In this document: positions 18,003 through 26,823 of the stretch, one piece after another
Position numbering within the stretch: the stretch's first letter is position 1
How the letters are laid out: each line of letters opens with the position of its first letter
Notes under the pieces: model-generated
Told to the model about the DNA's origin: nothing
Database searches by the model: none
What the model saw: only the letters and a program-made list of their open reading frames with translations
Position numbers and translations under genes: made by a program
Source of the DNA: Yoonia sp. F2084L
GTDB lineage: Bacteria > Pseudomonadota > Alphaproteobacteria > Rhodobacterales > Rhodobacteraceae
NCBI RefSeq assembly: GCF_023015625.1
Contig: NZ_JALKAH010000004.1
Coordinates: 248,001-312,000, forward strand
DNA length: 64,000 bases
Direction of reading: 5' to 3'

Positions 18003-19306
18003 GTTAACTCACCCTTGAGCGAATTTGGACTGTCCTGCAGCACTTTCACCCGGCGCACCTGCCCGATGATATCCGAAGGCGCATCGGCATAAACCGCATG
18101 AAGGTACTCGGACTTACCGATCATCTGGCCCGCCTCGCGGCCTGCCTTTTCGAACAGCACCTTTACTTCGCGCCCGACCATTGCCGCTTGGGTTGCCTGC
18201 TGCTGCTCACGCAAAAGGGCTTGCAAGCGCTGCAAACGGTCGTTCATCACATCCTCTGGAAGCTGCGGCTTTTCCGCCGCCGGCGTGCCGGGGCGGGTGG
18301 AATATTTGAAGGAATAGGCCTGCCCGTAGTGTACGTCGCGCACCAGCTGCATGGTATCTTCAAAGTCCTGATCGGTCTCACCGGGGAAACCAACGATAAA
18401 ATCACCCGACAACAGCAAATCCGGGCGCGCTTCGCGAATTCGCGCGATCAGGCGGATATAGCTTTCGCTGGTATGCTTGCGGTTCATCGCCTTCAGAATG
18501 CGATCAGAGCCCGACTGCACAGGCAAATGCAGATAAGGCATCAGCTTGTCACAAGTCCCATGCGCCTCAATCAGTGCATCATCCATGTCATTGGGATGAG
18601 AGGTCGTAAACCGAATACGCTCCAATCCATCCACTTTGTCCAAGGCCCAGATTAAGCCAGCCAATCCACCTTCGTGCCCATGATAGGCGTTCACATTCTG
18701 ACCCAGCAGTGTGATTTCTTTCACACCGCTTTCGACCAATTCGCGCGCCTCACGAATGATGCGGTCGGCGGGGCGGGATACCTCTGCACCACGGGTGTAA
18801 GGCACCACGCAGAAGGCGCAAAACTTGTCGCAGCCTTCCTGCACAGTCAAAAACGCCGTCGGACCGCGCTTGATCTTTGCGCGTTTCTTCAGCGTCTCAA
18901 ACTTGTCATCATCTGGAAAATCCGTGTCGAGCGCCTTGGCCCCCGACTGGATTGCATCGTCCATCGCGGGCAGACGGTGATAACTCTGCGGGCCGACGAC
19001 CAAATCCACCATCGGCTGACGTTTGATGATCTCTTCGCCTTCAGCCTGCGCCACACATCCCGCCACACCAATTTTCAAATTGGGGTTTTCAGCCTTGAGA
19101 CCTTTGAACCGACCCAGTTCAGAATAGACCTTCTCAGCGGCTTTCTCACGGATATGGCAGGTGTTGAGCAGAATCATATCCGCGTCATCCGGCGTCTGCG
19201 TTTCGACATAGCCATTGCCGCCCAGCGCCTCGGCCATGCGTTCACTGTCATAGACGTTCATCTGACAGCCATAAGTCTTGATATAAAGCTTCTTTGGCGC
19301 GGACAT
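17999..19306 (-). CDS. miaB: tRNA-2-methylthio-N6-dimethylallyladenosine synthase
   Basis: Radical-SAM methylthiotransferase that modifies A37 of tRNAs reading UNN codons. The 435 residues show the UPF0004 domain with Fe-S cysteines ([31 protein letters not shown]), the radical-SAM cluster motif CDKFCAFC in the middle, and a C-terminal TRAM domain. Length is normal. The stop codon is supplied by the arm of a REP-like palindrome, which may act as transcript end. Confidence 0.97.
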   Translation of the reverse strand: MSAPKKLYIKTYGCQMNVYDSERMAEALGGNGYVETQTPDDADMILLNTCHIREKAAEKVYSELGRFKGLKAENPNLKIGVAGCVAQAEGEEIIKRQPMVDLVVGPQSYHRLPAMDDAIQSGAKALDTDFPDDDKFETLKKRAKIKRGPTAFLTVQEGCDKFCAFCVVPYTRGAEVSRPADRIIREARELVESGVKEITLLGQNVNAYHGHEGGLAGLIWALDKVDGLERIRFTTSHPNDMDDALIEAHGTCDKLMPYLHLPVQSGSDRILKAMNRKHTSESYIRLIARIREARPDLLLSGDFIVGFPGETDQDFEDTMQLVRDVHYGQAYSFKYSTRPGTPAAEKPQLPEDVMNDRLQRLQALLREQQQATQAAMVGREVKVLFEKAGREAGQMIGKSEYLHAVYADAPSDIIGQVRRVKVLQDSPNSLKGELT

Positions 19307-19419
19307 CGGGCGGACTCATGTGTTGGGATAACTTGCGCCTTCTAGCGACTTGGCGGAACGCTTGCAATGCGGCCTGATATCACCGATTTTGCGCAGGTTG
19401 TTCAGCAATGTGAGCCTAC

Positions 19420-20283
19420 ATGCATTACCCATCCCTGTCCGCACTGATAAATGAGACCAAGCGATCCTTGTCCAAGGGACCAATTGCGCTGATCTTGATT
19501 GAAGATGAGACAGAGGTCGCAAGCACGATCACCCATCATGTAAACGCCGGGTTTGCGCATCTCATCGTGTTTTGCGCAGCAACGCATCCGCTGCCCGCTG
19601 ATTTGCCCGAGAACCTGCACCGGGTGGATTTCGACGTCAGCGCGGAGGACGCGCTGCAAGTCATCGCAAATACCCTGATCAAGGCCCTGCCGGACCAGTG
19701 GTTTTACTACTGCTACAACACCGAATACCTGTTCTTTCCGTTCTGCGAATACCGCAGCGTGGGCGAAATGCTGGGCTTCATGCAAGAGGAACGGCGTCAC
19801 ACCGTCATGGCTTCTATGGTTGATCTTTATGCAAAGGACCTGAACGCCCACCCCAACGCAGTTGATCACGCCAGTGCGCATTTTGATAAGTCAGGGTATT
19901 ACGCTCTTGCTCGCGAGGATGCAGAGGGCGCCGCGCTGGAACGGCAGGTCAACATTTTTGGCGGGCTGCGCTGGCGGTTTGAGGAACACATCCCGAAATC
20001 ACGCCAACGCACCGACCGTGTTGCATTTTTTCGCACGCAACCGGGGCTGCAGATGCTGCCGGACCGGTCATTCAACATGGCAGAATACAACACCTATTCC
20101 TGCCCTTGGCACAACAACCTGTCTGCGGCGATCTGTTCGTTTCGCACCGCCAAGGCGCTGCGGCGTAATCCGGGCAGCCGGGCGGTGATTGACACATTTC
20201 ATTGGCCACAGTCTGAGCCGTTTAGCTGGCAATCGCAGCAACTCTTGGACTTGGGGCTGATGGAACCGGGGCAATGGTTCTAG
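19420..20283 (+). CDS. glycosyltransferase family 2-like protein, unassigned
   Basis: The 287-residue protein has no signal peptide or membrane span. The first 90 residues alternate strand and helix like a GT-A nucleotide-sugar fold (SKGPIALILIEDE, HLIVFCAATHPLP, VDFDVSAEDALQVI). It then has aromatic-rich WFYYCYNTEYLFFPFCEYRS and a conserved-looking end with FNMAEYNTYSCPWHNNLSA. I associate this arrangement with Rhodobacterales proteins named GT2-like, but no clear DXD motif is visible, so activity is uncertain. It is divergent from miaB; its last 62 bp overlap the end of the RAYT gene on the other strand. Confidence 0.6.
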   Translation: MHYPSLSALINETKRSLSKGPIALILIEDETEVASTITHHVNAGFAHLIVFCAATHPLPADLPENLHRVDFDVSAEDALQVIANTLIKALPDQWFYYCYNTEYLFFPFCEYRSVGEMLGFMQEERRHTVMASMVDLYAKDLNAHPNAVDHASAHFDKSGYYALAREDAEGAALERQVNIFGGLRWRFEEHIPKSRQRTDRVAFFRTQPGLQMLPDRSFNMAEYNTYSCPWHNNLSAAICSFRTAKALRRNPGSRAVIDTFHWPQSEPFSWQSQQLLDLGLMEPGQWF

Positions 20284-20755
20284 TCGGGCGTGTTTTTTGA
20301 CGGTGCAGCGAACAATAAGGCCAATCGCTGGGCTTTTTGACAAAACCCTCCTGAATTGGCGCAGATCGGATCAAATGCATATGCAGCGCCAAATCCTGAT
20401 CGTCCCTGATCAGATGTTCCCAAAACCGGCGTTGCCAGATCCCCTTTTCGCCGCGTTTGCGGTGACTTTCAGGGATATGTAGCGGTGCGGGTGCGTGGCG
20501 CGAAAAGCTTGATTTAATCATACGCCAGCGTTTGGAAAAATCGGCGTCCCCGTCGGGCAAAGTCCAAATCATATGCAGTTTGTTCGGCAAGATCACCGCT
20601 GCATCAATCGCGAATGGCCAGCGTTTCAGACAAAGCCGTGTTGCATCCCGCAACAGGTCAATATGCGAGACCAGAACATCAGATCGCTGATCCTGCAAAC
20701 GGACGGTGAAAAAATACGTGCCACCTGGCACGCTAAGGCGACGGTAATCGGACAT
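20222..20755 (-). CDS. degenerate REP-associated tyrosine transposase (RAYT, Y1_Tnp family)
   Basis: The 177 residues follow the RAYT pattern closely: RRLSVPGGTYFFTVRLQD at the start, ILPNKLHMIWTLPDGDADFS, RWRMIKSSFSRH and IWQRRFWEHLIRDDQDLALH, then DWPYCSLHR. These proteins cut single-stranded REP hairpins with an HUH metal site and a tyrosine. Here the expected His-x-His reads Lys59-Leu60-His61, and the stretch normally YIHxNP reads HLIRSAP (127-133), so the catalytic Tyr and Asn are missing. It is probably inactive or repurposed. A perfect 26-bp REP-like palindrome lies 52 bp upstream of its start. The 3' end overlaps the neighbouring gene on the other strand by 62 bp. Confidence 0.8.
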   Translation of the reverse strand: MSDYRRLSVPGGTYFFTVRLQDQRSDVLVSHIDLLRDATRLCLKRWPFAIDAAVILPNKLHMIWTLPDGDADFSKRWRMIKSSFSRHAPAPLHIPESHRKRGEKGIWQRRFWEHLIRDDQDLALHMHLIRSAPIQEGFVKKPSDWPYCSLHRQKTRPTRTIAPVPSAPSPRVAAIAS

Positions 20756-20806
20756 CCCGACAGCGTCGCGGAACGAAGTTAATTATGTGTAAAACTGCGC
20801 GAAAAA

Positions 20807-20832
20807 GTAAGGTGGATCATGATCCACCTTAC
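20807..20832. repeat. 26-bp REP-like palindrome, copy 2
   Basis: Identical to the copy at 17977-18002 (left half GTAAGGTGGATCA, perfect palindrome). It lies 3 bp downstream of the irr stop codon and 52 bp upstream of the RAYT start, so it may end the irr transcript. Confidence 0.9.
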
Positions 20833-20835
20833 GCT

Positions 20836-21252
20836 TCAGGTCCGCCGCAACCTGATAACCACATCCACAGATGCAATCTCTGCGCCCTCGGGCGCGTCGG
20901 GCAAATGCCTGATTTCCAACTGCTCGGCCGGTGCATCCGTTAGCTTAGCGGTATCTTCCCAATAGAAATGTGGGTGATCTGTCATGTTGGTGTCAAAATA
21001 GCTTTTTGACCCATCAACTGTAATCTCGCGCATCAACCCGGCGTCACAAAACGCGCGCAACGTATTGTATACAGTTGCCAGCGATACCTTTTCATCGGCA
21101 TTTGATGCCGCATCAAAAAGGCTCTCAGCTGTCACATGTCGGTCCTGACCATCGCCAACCAACAAGGACGCCAAGGTCATACGCTGACGCGTTGGACGAA
21201 GCCCTGCTCCGGCCAGCCAATCGGCGCTGCGCTGTGATGCTATGTCTGACAT
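20836..21252 (-). CDS. irr: Fur family regulator, Irr-like (iron response)
   Basis: The 138-residue protein has the Fur-family winged helix (LRPTRQRMTLASLL, then VSLATVYNTLRAFCDAGLM) and dimerisation domain (SYFDTNMTDHPHFYWEDT). It lacks the C-terminal cysteine metal pair of Fur and carries the short HPHFYW stretch of Irr-type proteins, which respond to haem and iron status in alphaproteobacteria. Its position divergent from fabA-fabB-fabI agrees with Irr in Rhodobacterales. A TTG at 21270 opens a longer frame, but the ATG at 21252 is better. No convincing iron-control box was identified upstream. Confidence 0.85.
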   Translation of the reverse strand: MSDIASQRSADWLAGAGLRPTRQRMTLASLLVGDGQDRHVTAESLFDAASNADEKVSLATVYNTLRAFCDAGLMREITVDGSKSYFDTNMTDHPHFYWEDTAKLTDAPAEQLEIRHLPDAPEGAEIASVDVVIRLRRT

Positions 21253-21402
21253 GATCGCTCTTTTTGACAACTATTCTCATCTATATGGGAAGAATATGCT
21301 CCGGATCAAATGAAAACAGTCAGAAAATCGGCAGACTTGCTCTTATAAACCAGTGGGTGCTAGAGGTCTGCAGACGCAGTTAAGAAGAATGAGACCAGTG
21401 AT

Positions 21403-21912
21403 ATGGCCGATTATCCCACATCTTTCGACAAAGACGACCTGCTGAAATGTTCGCGTGGCGAACTGTTTGGCGAAGGCAATGCCCAGCTTCCTGCCCCGCC
21501 GATGCTGATGATGGACCGTATCACGGACATCTCGGGTGACGCGGGCGAACATGGCAAAGGCCATGTGGTGGCTGAGTTTGATATCACGCCGGACCTTTGG
21601 TTCTTTGATTGCCATTTTCCGAACAACCCCATTATGCCGGGTTGCCTTGGCCTTGATGGTTTGTGGCAACTAACTGGCTTCAACCTTGGCTGGCGCGGCT
21701 GGCAGGGTCGCGGCTATGCGCTGGGTGTGGGCGAAGTAAAGCTGACCGGTATGGTCCGCCCGGACCGTAAAATGCTGACCTATAAGGTTGATTTCACCAA
21801 AGCCATCCAAACCCGCCGCCTGACCATGGGTGTCGCCAACGGCATCGTTGAAGCCGATGGCGAGGTCATTTATCAAGTCACCGACATGAAAGTCGCCCTG
21901 TCTGAAAGCTAA
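21403..21912 (+). CDS. fabA: 3-hydroxydecanoyl-ACP dehydratase/isomerase
   Basis: Dehydrates 3-hydroxydecanoyl-ACP and isomerises the double bond, committing carbon to unsaturated fatty acids. The 169-residue hot-dog protein has the active-site His in [15 protein letters not shown] and the catalytic Asp in LGLDGLWQL. Length equals the standard enzyme. First gene of fabA-fabB-fabI; 46 bp separate it from fabB. The divergent irr gene shares its 150-bp promoter region. Confidence 0.98.
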   Translation: MADYPTSFDKDDLLKCSRGELFGEGNAQLPAPPMLMMDRITDISGDAGEHGKGHVVAEFDITPDLWFFDCHFPNNPIMPGCLGLDGLWQLTGFNLGWRGWQGRGYALGVGEVKLTGMVRPDRKMLTYKVDFTKAIQTRRLTMGVANGIVEADGEVIYQVTDMKVALSES

Positions 21913-21958
21913 ATCTGAGAGCCAAGCCCTCAAACCCATCGAAGAAGGAGAGGTGCCC

Positions 21959-23188
21959 ATGCGCCGTGTCGTTGTCACAGGTCTCGGGATCGTATCACCC
22001 ATCGGCAACAATGCCGAAGAAGTGCTTGCTGCGCTGAAAGCGGGCAAGTCGGGTATTGAAGCATCGCCTGAGATGGCCGAGCACGGCTTTCGCAGCCAGA
22101 TCGCCGGTACGCTCAAGATCGACATCAAGGAACATGTTGATAAGCGCACCTTGCGTTTCATGGGCCCCGGTGCAGCCTACGCGCACATCGCGATGGGTCA
22201 GGCGATTGCAGATGCAGGGCTTGGCGAAGATCAGGTCGTGAACCCAATGACCGGCCTGATTGCGGGGTCCGGCGGGCCGTCCACCTCTGCGATTTTGGCC
22301 GCCCATGAGGTCGTAAAAACGACAGGTGCGACAAAGCGGATCGGCCCGTTTGCGGTGCCAAAAGCAATGTCTTCCACCGTCAGCGCGAACCTCGCGACGG
22401 CCTATCAGATTAAAGGCATGAACTTCTCGATTACCTCTGCATGTTCCACCTCGCTGCATTGCATCGGGATGGCGGCACAGCAGGTCGCCCTTGGGAATCA
22501 GGACATCATGTTTGCCGGTGGCGGTGAAGAACTCGACTGGACGCTGTCGTGCCTCTTTGACGCGATGGGGGCGATGTCGTCCAAATACAACGACACACCC
22601 GAACGCGCGAGCCGGGCTTTTGATGCAGACCGAGATGGTTTCGTCATCGCAGGTGGCGGTGCGATGGTCGTGTTGGAAAGCCTTGAGAGTGCGCAAGCGC
22701 GAGGCGCGAAAATATACGCAGAAGTGACCGGCTTTTCTGCCACATCCGATGGCGCCGATATGGTGGCACCATCCGGTGAAGGCGGCGAACGTGCGATGCG
22801 CGGAGCGCTGAAAACACTGCCCGATGATCGTAAGGTCAGCTACATCAACGCGCACGGCACATCGACCCCGGTGGGGGATGTGGGCGAAGTTGAGGCCGTG
22901 CGCCGGGTCTTTGGCCAAGGCAGCACACCGCCGATCAGTTCGACCAAGTCGATGACAGGCCACAGCCAAGGGGCCACCGGCGCGCAAGAGGCTGTCTATT
23001 GCCTGCTCATGCTGGAAAACGATTTCATCGCGCCGTCGATCAACGTCGAGACACTCGATCCGGCACTCGACCCCGCTGAAATTGCAACGACACTTGTTGA
23101 AAATGCGGGGCTTGATACCGTGATGACCAACTCCTTCGGGTTTGGCGGCACCAACGGGTCGATGCTTCTTTCCAAATTCAAAGGGTAA
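21959..23188 (+). CDS. fabB: 3-oxoacyl-ACP synthase I
   Basis: Condensing enzyme that elongates unsaturated acyl-ACPs. The 409 residues hold the nucleophile Cys162 in TSACSTSLHC, and the two active-site histidines in NAHGTSTPVGD and MTGHSQGATGAQE, giving the Cys-His-His triad. The ATG at 21959 has GAAGGAG 8 nt upstream; an in-frame GTG two codons earlier is less likely. Lies between fabA and fabI with short gaps. Confidence 0.98.
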   Translation: MRRVVVTGLGIVSPIGNNAEEVLAALKAGKSGIEASPEMAEHGFRSQIAGTLKIDIKEHVDKRTLRFMGPGAAYAHIAMGQAIADAGLGEDQVVNPMTGLIAGSGGPSTSAILAAHEVVKTTGATKRIGPFAVPKAMSSTVSANLATAYQIKGMNFSITSACSTSLHCIGMAAQQVALGNQDIMFAGGGEELDWTLSCLFDAMGAMSSKYNDTPERASRAFDADRDGFVIAGGGAMVVLESLESAQARGAKIYAEVTGFSATSDGADMVAPSGEGGERAMRGALKTLPDDRKVSYINAHGTSTPVGDVGEVEAVRRVFGQGSTPPISSTKSMTGHSQGATGAQEAVYCLLMLENDFIAPSINVETLDPALDPAEIATTLVENAGLDTVMTNSFGFGGTNGSMLLSKFKG

Positions 23189-23192
23189 TCCT

Positions 23193-23984
23193 ATGACCAT
23201 TTCGATGCAGGGCAAACGCGGGCTTATCATGGGCGTCGCAAACGAACGCTCTATTGCTTGGGGCATTGCAAAAGCCATGTCCAAGGCCGGTGCAGAGCTG
23301 GCCTTCAGCTATCAGGGCGAGGCCTTTGGGAAACGTCTTGAACCGCTGGCACAGTCTGTTGGATCAGACATCATGGTCGATGTGGATGTGAACGATGACG
23401 CCAGCATGGATGCCGCCTTTACCACGTTAAAAGACAAGTGGGGCAAGCTTGATTTTGTGGTGCATGCGATTGCCTTTTCCGACAAGGCCGAACTGACCGG
23501 GCGCTTCATCAACACCAGCCGCGACAACTTCAAGAACTCGCTGGCGATCTCATGCTATTCGTTCATCGACGTGGGTCGCCGCGCGGCTGAGCTGATGCCG
23601 GACGGGGGCACATTGCTGACGATCACCTTTCAGGGGTCCAATCAGGTTGTGCCATTCTACAACGTCATGGGCGTGGCCAAGGCGGCACTGGAATCAGCAA
23701 CGCGTTATCTGGCCAATGATCTGGGGCCACAAGGCATCCGCGTGAACGCGATCAGCCCCGGCCCCATGAAAACCCTCGCAGGTGCCGCCATTGGCGGGGC
23801 GCGCAAGACCTACAAACATGCCGACCAGAATGCGCCGTTGGGTGGTAATGCCACGCTAGAGGCCGTGGGCGGCACTGCGGTTTATCTTGCCTCTGACGCG
23901 GGTGCCTGCACGACCGGTGAAATCATCCACGTTGATGGCGGCTATCATGTGCTGGGCATGCCGCAGATTGACAATATCGGGTAG
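23193..23984 (+). CDS. fabI: enoyl-ACP reductase (NADH)
   Basis: Last reductive step of fatty acid elongation. The 263-residue SDR-type protein has the FabI cofactor loop GVANERSIAWGIAKA and the catalytic pair Tyr156 and Lys163 (YNVMGVAK). The residue aligned with the conserved Tyr146 of Escherichia coli FabI is Phe (TFQGSNQ), which may slightly alter the active site. Begins 4 bp after the fabB stop, at MTISMQGKRG; the upstream in-frame extension lies inside fabB and is not used. Third gene of the fab operon. Confidence 0.96.
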   Translation: MTISMQGKRGLIMGVANERSIAWGIAKAMSKAGAELAFSYQGEAFGKRLEPLAQSVGSDIMVDVDVNDDASMDAAFTTLKDKWGKLDFVVHAIAFSDKAELTGRFINTSRDNFKNSLAISCYSFIDVGRRAAELMPDGGTLLTITFQGSNQVVPFYNVMGVAKAALESATRYLANDLGPQGIRVNAISPGPMKTLAGAAIGGARKTYKHADQNAPLGGNATLEAVGGTAVYLASDAGACTTGEIIHVDGGYHVLGMPQIDNIG

Positions 23985-24046
23985 AGGGCGCGCAACGCAG
24001 CGGCTGTCGCACCTCACGATGCGTTTTGGTTCAGAGCAAAAGGTCA

Positions 24047-24628
24047 CTACCTTTTCACCACCCGACATTCAGCAAGGCCAATGTTCGGTATCTTCAGCTT
24101 CGCCTTCTTGAGTGCCTTCACCAGTCTGTCGGACATAAAGATGCGTCGACCAATTAATGGATCACGCCAAAGATCAACTCCTTCCGCACATGCGGCATCG
24201 ACAGCAAGGACATCACGCCGTGGCGACCAAATCACACCACCTTTGAGCGGTTTGACACCCTCCGATAATTCCGGGATGAAGCCCTTCTTCCGCTCAGCGA
24301 TGTGAAAGATGTAGCATTTGTGATCCAGCTGTGTGGTCTGGTCATAGTCGAAGATCGGTACCGGGATCAGTTGAGTTCGGCCCAAATCGAAGTCATCAAG
24401 CACCGCCTTGAACTTTTGCGAAACGATAATAACACCGCCGTATATCCAGAAAATGTCCTTTAGGTTGTTCTTTTCGTGCGTAGATAGGTCTTTATACTCG
24501 AAGTAGAGGTACTCGGGTGCATGCTCTTCAGAAATGGGCTCGCATAGGTCACGGCCGCGCTGGAAGAGCGGCTGAGCCTCTTTGCTGATATGATAGCCAA
24601 GGGGTGTCCATGCGTCTTGCTCCGACAT
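24047..24628 (-). CDS. Imm11 (DUF1629)-like immunity-type protein
   Basis: The 193-residue protein starts at MSEQDAWTPLG; a TTG 60 bases upstream opens a longer frame but lacks support. Its layout, strand-rich N-terminal half (YLYFEYKDLS, GGVIIVSQKFKAVL) and the ending DPLIGRRIFMSDRLVKALKKAKLKIPNIGLAECR, matches the DUF1629/Imm11 family, immunity proteins of polymorphic toxin systems and related orphans. Evidence is by pattern only. No toxin gene is adjacent: fabI is convergent downstream and an FKBP lies upstream. Base composition looks a little more AT-rich than its neighbours, which would fit acquisition by transfer. Confidence 0.55.
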   Translation of the reverse strand: MSEQDAWTPLGYHISKEAQPLFQRGRDLCEPISEEHAPEYLYFEYKDLSTHEKNNLKDIFWIYGGVIIVSQKFKAVLDDFDLGRTQLIPVPIFDYDQTTQLDHKCYIFHIAERKKGFIPELSEGVKPLKGGVIWSPRRDVLAVDAACAEGVDLWRDPLIGRRIFMSDRLVKALKKAKLKIPNIGLAECRVVKR

Positions 24629-24760
24629 GATTCTGGATCGCCAGATTTTGACATTGCTTTCTGCGGTGCGGGTTGGATCAGCGATCAAAGTGTTCGTCTC
24701 ATCTTGGACCTTAAAACGTAAGTCTGTTTCAGAGATATCGTTGAAACACCCCTCAGAACG

Positions 24761-25195
24761 TCAAGCTGCATCAATGCCCACAATCTCAATCGCGAAGTTC
24801 AGGTCTTGCCCAGCCAGCGGATGGTTCGCATCCAGCGTCACCTCGGTCTCTGTCACCTCAGCCACCGTCACAGGCACCACCTGCCCTTGTGGGGTTTGCA
24901 TTTGCAGTTGCGTGCCTACCTCGCACGGGATCTCCGCAGGGATTTGGTCGCGTGGCACCGCTTGGCGGGCATCTGGGTTCACGTCGCCATAGGCCTGCGC
25001 ACACGGCACGTTCACGTCCTTTTTGTCACCGACGGCCATGCCAGGAATGGCGGCATCCAGGCCCTTGATGACCTGACCAGAACCTACGACAAATTCAAGT
25101 GGTTCGCGGCCTTCGGAACTATCAAACATTTCGCCACTATCGAGAGTGCCGACATATGTCATTCGGACGGTATCACCTGCTTTGACTTGGCTCAT
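24761..25195 (-). CDS. FKBP-type peptidyl-prolyl cis-trans isomerase (SlyD/SlpA-like)
   Basis: A 144-residue folding helper. The FKBP core is split by an IF (insert-in-flap) domain as in SlyD/SlpA: MTYVGTLDSGEMFDSSEGREP, then VIKGLDAAIPGMAVGDKKDV, the IF segment around residues 70-125, and FAIEIVGI at the end. There is no signal peptide, so it is cytoplasmic, and there is no His-rich tail, so it is not the metal-binding form of SlyD. Single gene, divergent from the haloacid dehalogenase gene. Confidence 0.92.
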   Translation of the reverse strand: MSQVKAGDTVRMTYVGTLDSGEMFDSSEGREPLEFVVGSGQVIKGLDAAIPGMAVGDKKDVNVPCAQAYGDVNPDARQAVPRDQIPAEIPCEVGTQLQMQTPQGQVVPVTVAEVTETEVTLDANHPLAGQDLNFAIEIVGIDAA

Positions 25196-25327
25196 GGGTC
25201 TGCTGCTTTCCTGTAAGAAGAATTAATCGCAGGTACGCTATGCGCTGGGGCACGGCATTGCAAACGCATTGCCCCTTTTCGCGGACGGGCGGCCATGACA
25301 CGATGCAGCGAAACAACGGAGACCAAG

Positions 25328-26005
25328 ATGCCTATCACAACAGTTGTGTTTGACGCCTATGGCACCTTGTTCGATGTGAACGCCGCCGCGATGCAAGCCG
25401 CGAAGGACCCCGCACATGCCGACCTGGCAGCGGTTTGGCCCGCACTTGCGCGCGATTGGCGGCTCAAGCAGTTGCAATATACATGGCTGCGCGCTGTGGC
25501 TGGGCAGCATTGCGATTTCTGGCAAGTGACCCAAGACGGGCTGGACTGGGCGATGGAGGCGCAAGGGCTGACCAACGCCGCAACACGCACACGCCTGTTA
25601 GAGCTTTATTGGGAGCTTGCGGCCTACGCAGAGGTTCCCGCGATGTTAAAGGCATTGAAAGCGCAAGGCAAAGCAACCGCGATCCTGTCAAACGGGTCCC
25701 CCGATATGTTGGGCGCCGCCGTGACATCTGCAAAGATCAGCGACGTTCTGGATGCGGTTCTGAGCGTCGAAGACGTCGGTGTCTTCAAACCCCATGATCG
25801 CGTTTATGATCTTGTGGGGCAGCACTTCGGATCCGCGAAGGACGAAGTCCTTTTCGTATCTTCAAACGGCTGGGACGCTGCTGGTGCTGCTGGCTACGGC
25901 TTCCAAACCGCTTGGGTGAACCGCGCAGGCGAGCCGATGGACAGGCTCTATGCCAAACCGCACCACGTTCTATCGGACCTGACCACCATACCGGAGCTTG
26001 CCTGA
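25328..26005 (+). CDS. haloacid dehalogenase type II
   Basis: The 225-residue HAD-superfamily enzyme has motif I FDAYGTLFDV with the nucleophile Asp (residue 9), motif II ILSNGSPDML, the motif III lysine in KPHDRVYDL and the motif IV FVSSNGWDAAGA, in the order of L-2-haloacid dehalogenases. The DAYGT and SSNxWD variants are specific to type II dehalogenases. It releases halide from short 2-haloacids if active. Start at 25328 has GGAGA upstream. First gene of an overlapping rightward run, whose next gene starts at its own stop codon. Confidence 0.88.
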   Translation: MPITTVVFDAYGTLFDVNAAAMQAAKDPAHADLAAVWPALARDWRLKQLQYTWLRAVAGQHCDFWQVTQDGLDWAMEAQGLTNAATRTRLLELYWELAAYAEVPAMLKALKAQGKATAILSNGSPDMLGAAVTSAKISDVLDAVLSVEDVGVFKPHDRVYDLVGQHFGSAKDEVLFVSSNGWDAAGAAGYGFQTAWVNRAGEPMDRLYAKPHHVLSDLTTIPELA

Positions 26006-26823
26006 TGCCCAGTTTCCAATCGCGCGACGGGCTGAACCTACATTACACCGACGAAGGCGGCGGCATCCCTGTCATCGCGCTCGCGGGGCTAACCCGTAAT
26101 GGCGCTGACTTCGATCATGTCGCCCCGCACTTGCCAGTCCGGTTGATCCGGCTGGACTATCGCGGACGCGGCCAATCCGATTGGGCCGATCCGGCGACCT
26201 ATACGATCCCGCAAGAGGCCGCCGACGTGCTGTCCTTGATGGATCATCTGAGCCTTGAGAAAGCTGCGATCCTTGGCACATCCCGCGGCGGCCTGATCGC
26301 GATGGTGCTCGCAGCGACAGCCAAAGACCGGCTGATGGGCGTTGCGCTGAACGACATCGGTCCGGTGATTGCCGACAAAGGTCTGGACGTCATCAAAGAC
26401 TATATCGGACGCAACCCAGCGCAGAAAACCTACGCCGAAGCGGCTGAGGCGCGGGCCAAGCTGTGGACCCACTTCAAAGGCGTGCCGATGGACCGCTGGA
26501 TGGCCGAGGTAAAGGCGCATTACCGGCAAACCGATGATGGGCTGATCATCCGCTATGACCCTAAACTGCGTGATGCTGTTCTTGCGGCCGGCGCGCAACC
26601 TGCCCCGGACCTCTGGCCTTTGTTTGATGCCCTTTCCGACCTACCCTTGGCGCTGATCAAAGGTGCAAATTCGGATTTGCTAACCCGAGAGACGGCGGAC
26701 GAAATGTCCCGCCGCCGCCCAGACATGATCCGCGCCGATATCCCCGGACGCGGGCACGTCCCCTTCCTTGATGAACCAGACGCAGTCAATGCACTGCACC
26801 TCTGGCTGGAGAAACTGCAATGA
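26005..26823 (+). CDS. alpha/beta hydrolase
   Basis: The 272 residues carry the alpha/beta-hydrolase landmarks: oxyanion region ALAGLTRNGADF, the nucleophile elbow GTSRGG with Ser in the centre, a lid domain in the middle, a late Asp, and the catalytic His in IPGRGHVPFLDEP near the C-terminus. No signal peptide. The start overlaps the dehalogenase stop (TGATG), and its own stop overlaps the next start. The substrate is not predictable; the context of small-molecule catabolism suggests an ester or lactone. Confidence 0.88.
   Translation: MPSFQSRDGLNLHYTDEGGGIPVIALAGLTRNGADFDHVAPHLPVRLIRLDYRGRGQSDWADPATYTIPQEAADVLSLMDHLSLEKAAILGTSRGGLIAMVLAATAKDRLMGVALNDIGPVIADKGLDVIKDYIGRNPAQKTYAEAAEARAKLWTHFKGVPMDRWMAEVKAHYRQTDDGLIIRYDPKLRDAVLAAGAQPAPDLWPLFDALSDLPLALIKGANSDLLTRETADEMSRRRPDMIRADIPGRGHVPFLDEPDAVNALHLWLEKLQ

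Noticed and set aside
21253..21402. Iron control element (Irr box) between irr and fabA
   Set aside because: A loosely symmetric TTCTCATCTATATGGGAAGAA-like region exists, but the arms match too poorly to call.
21995..23284. Long minus-strand frame across fabB (429 codons)
   Set aside because: Antisense to a clear fabB gene; sequence is low in recognisable motifs and is a shadow.
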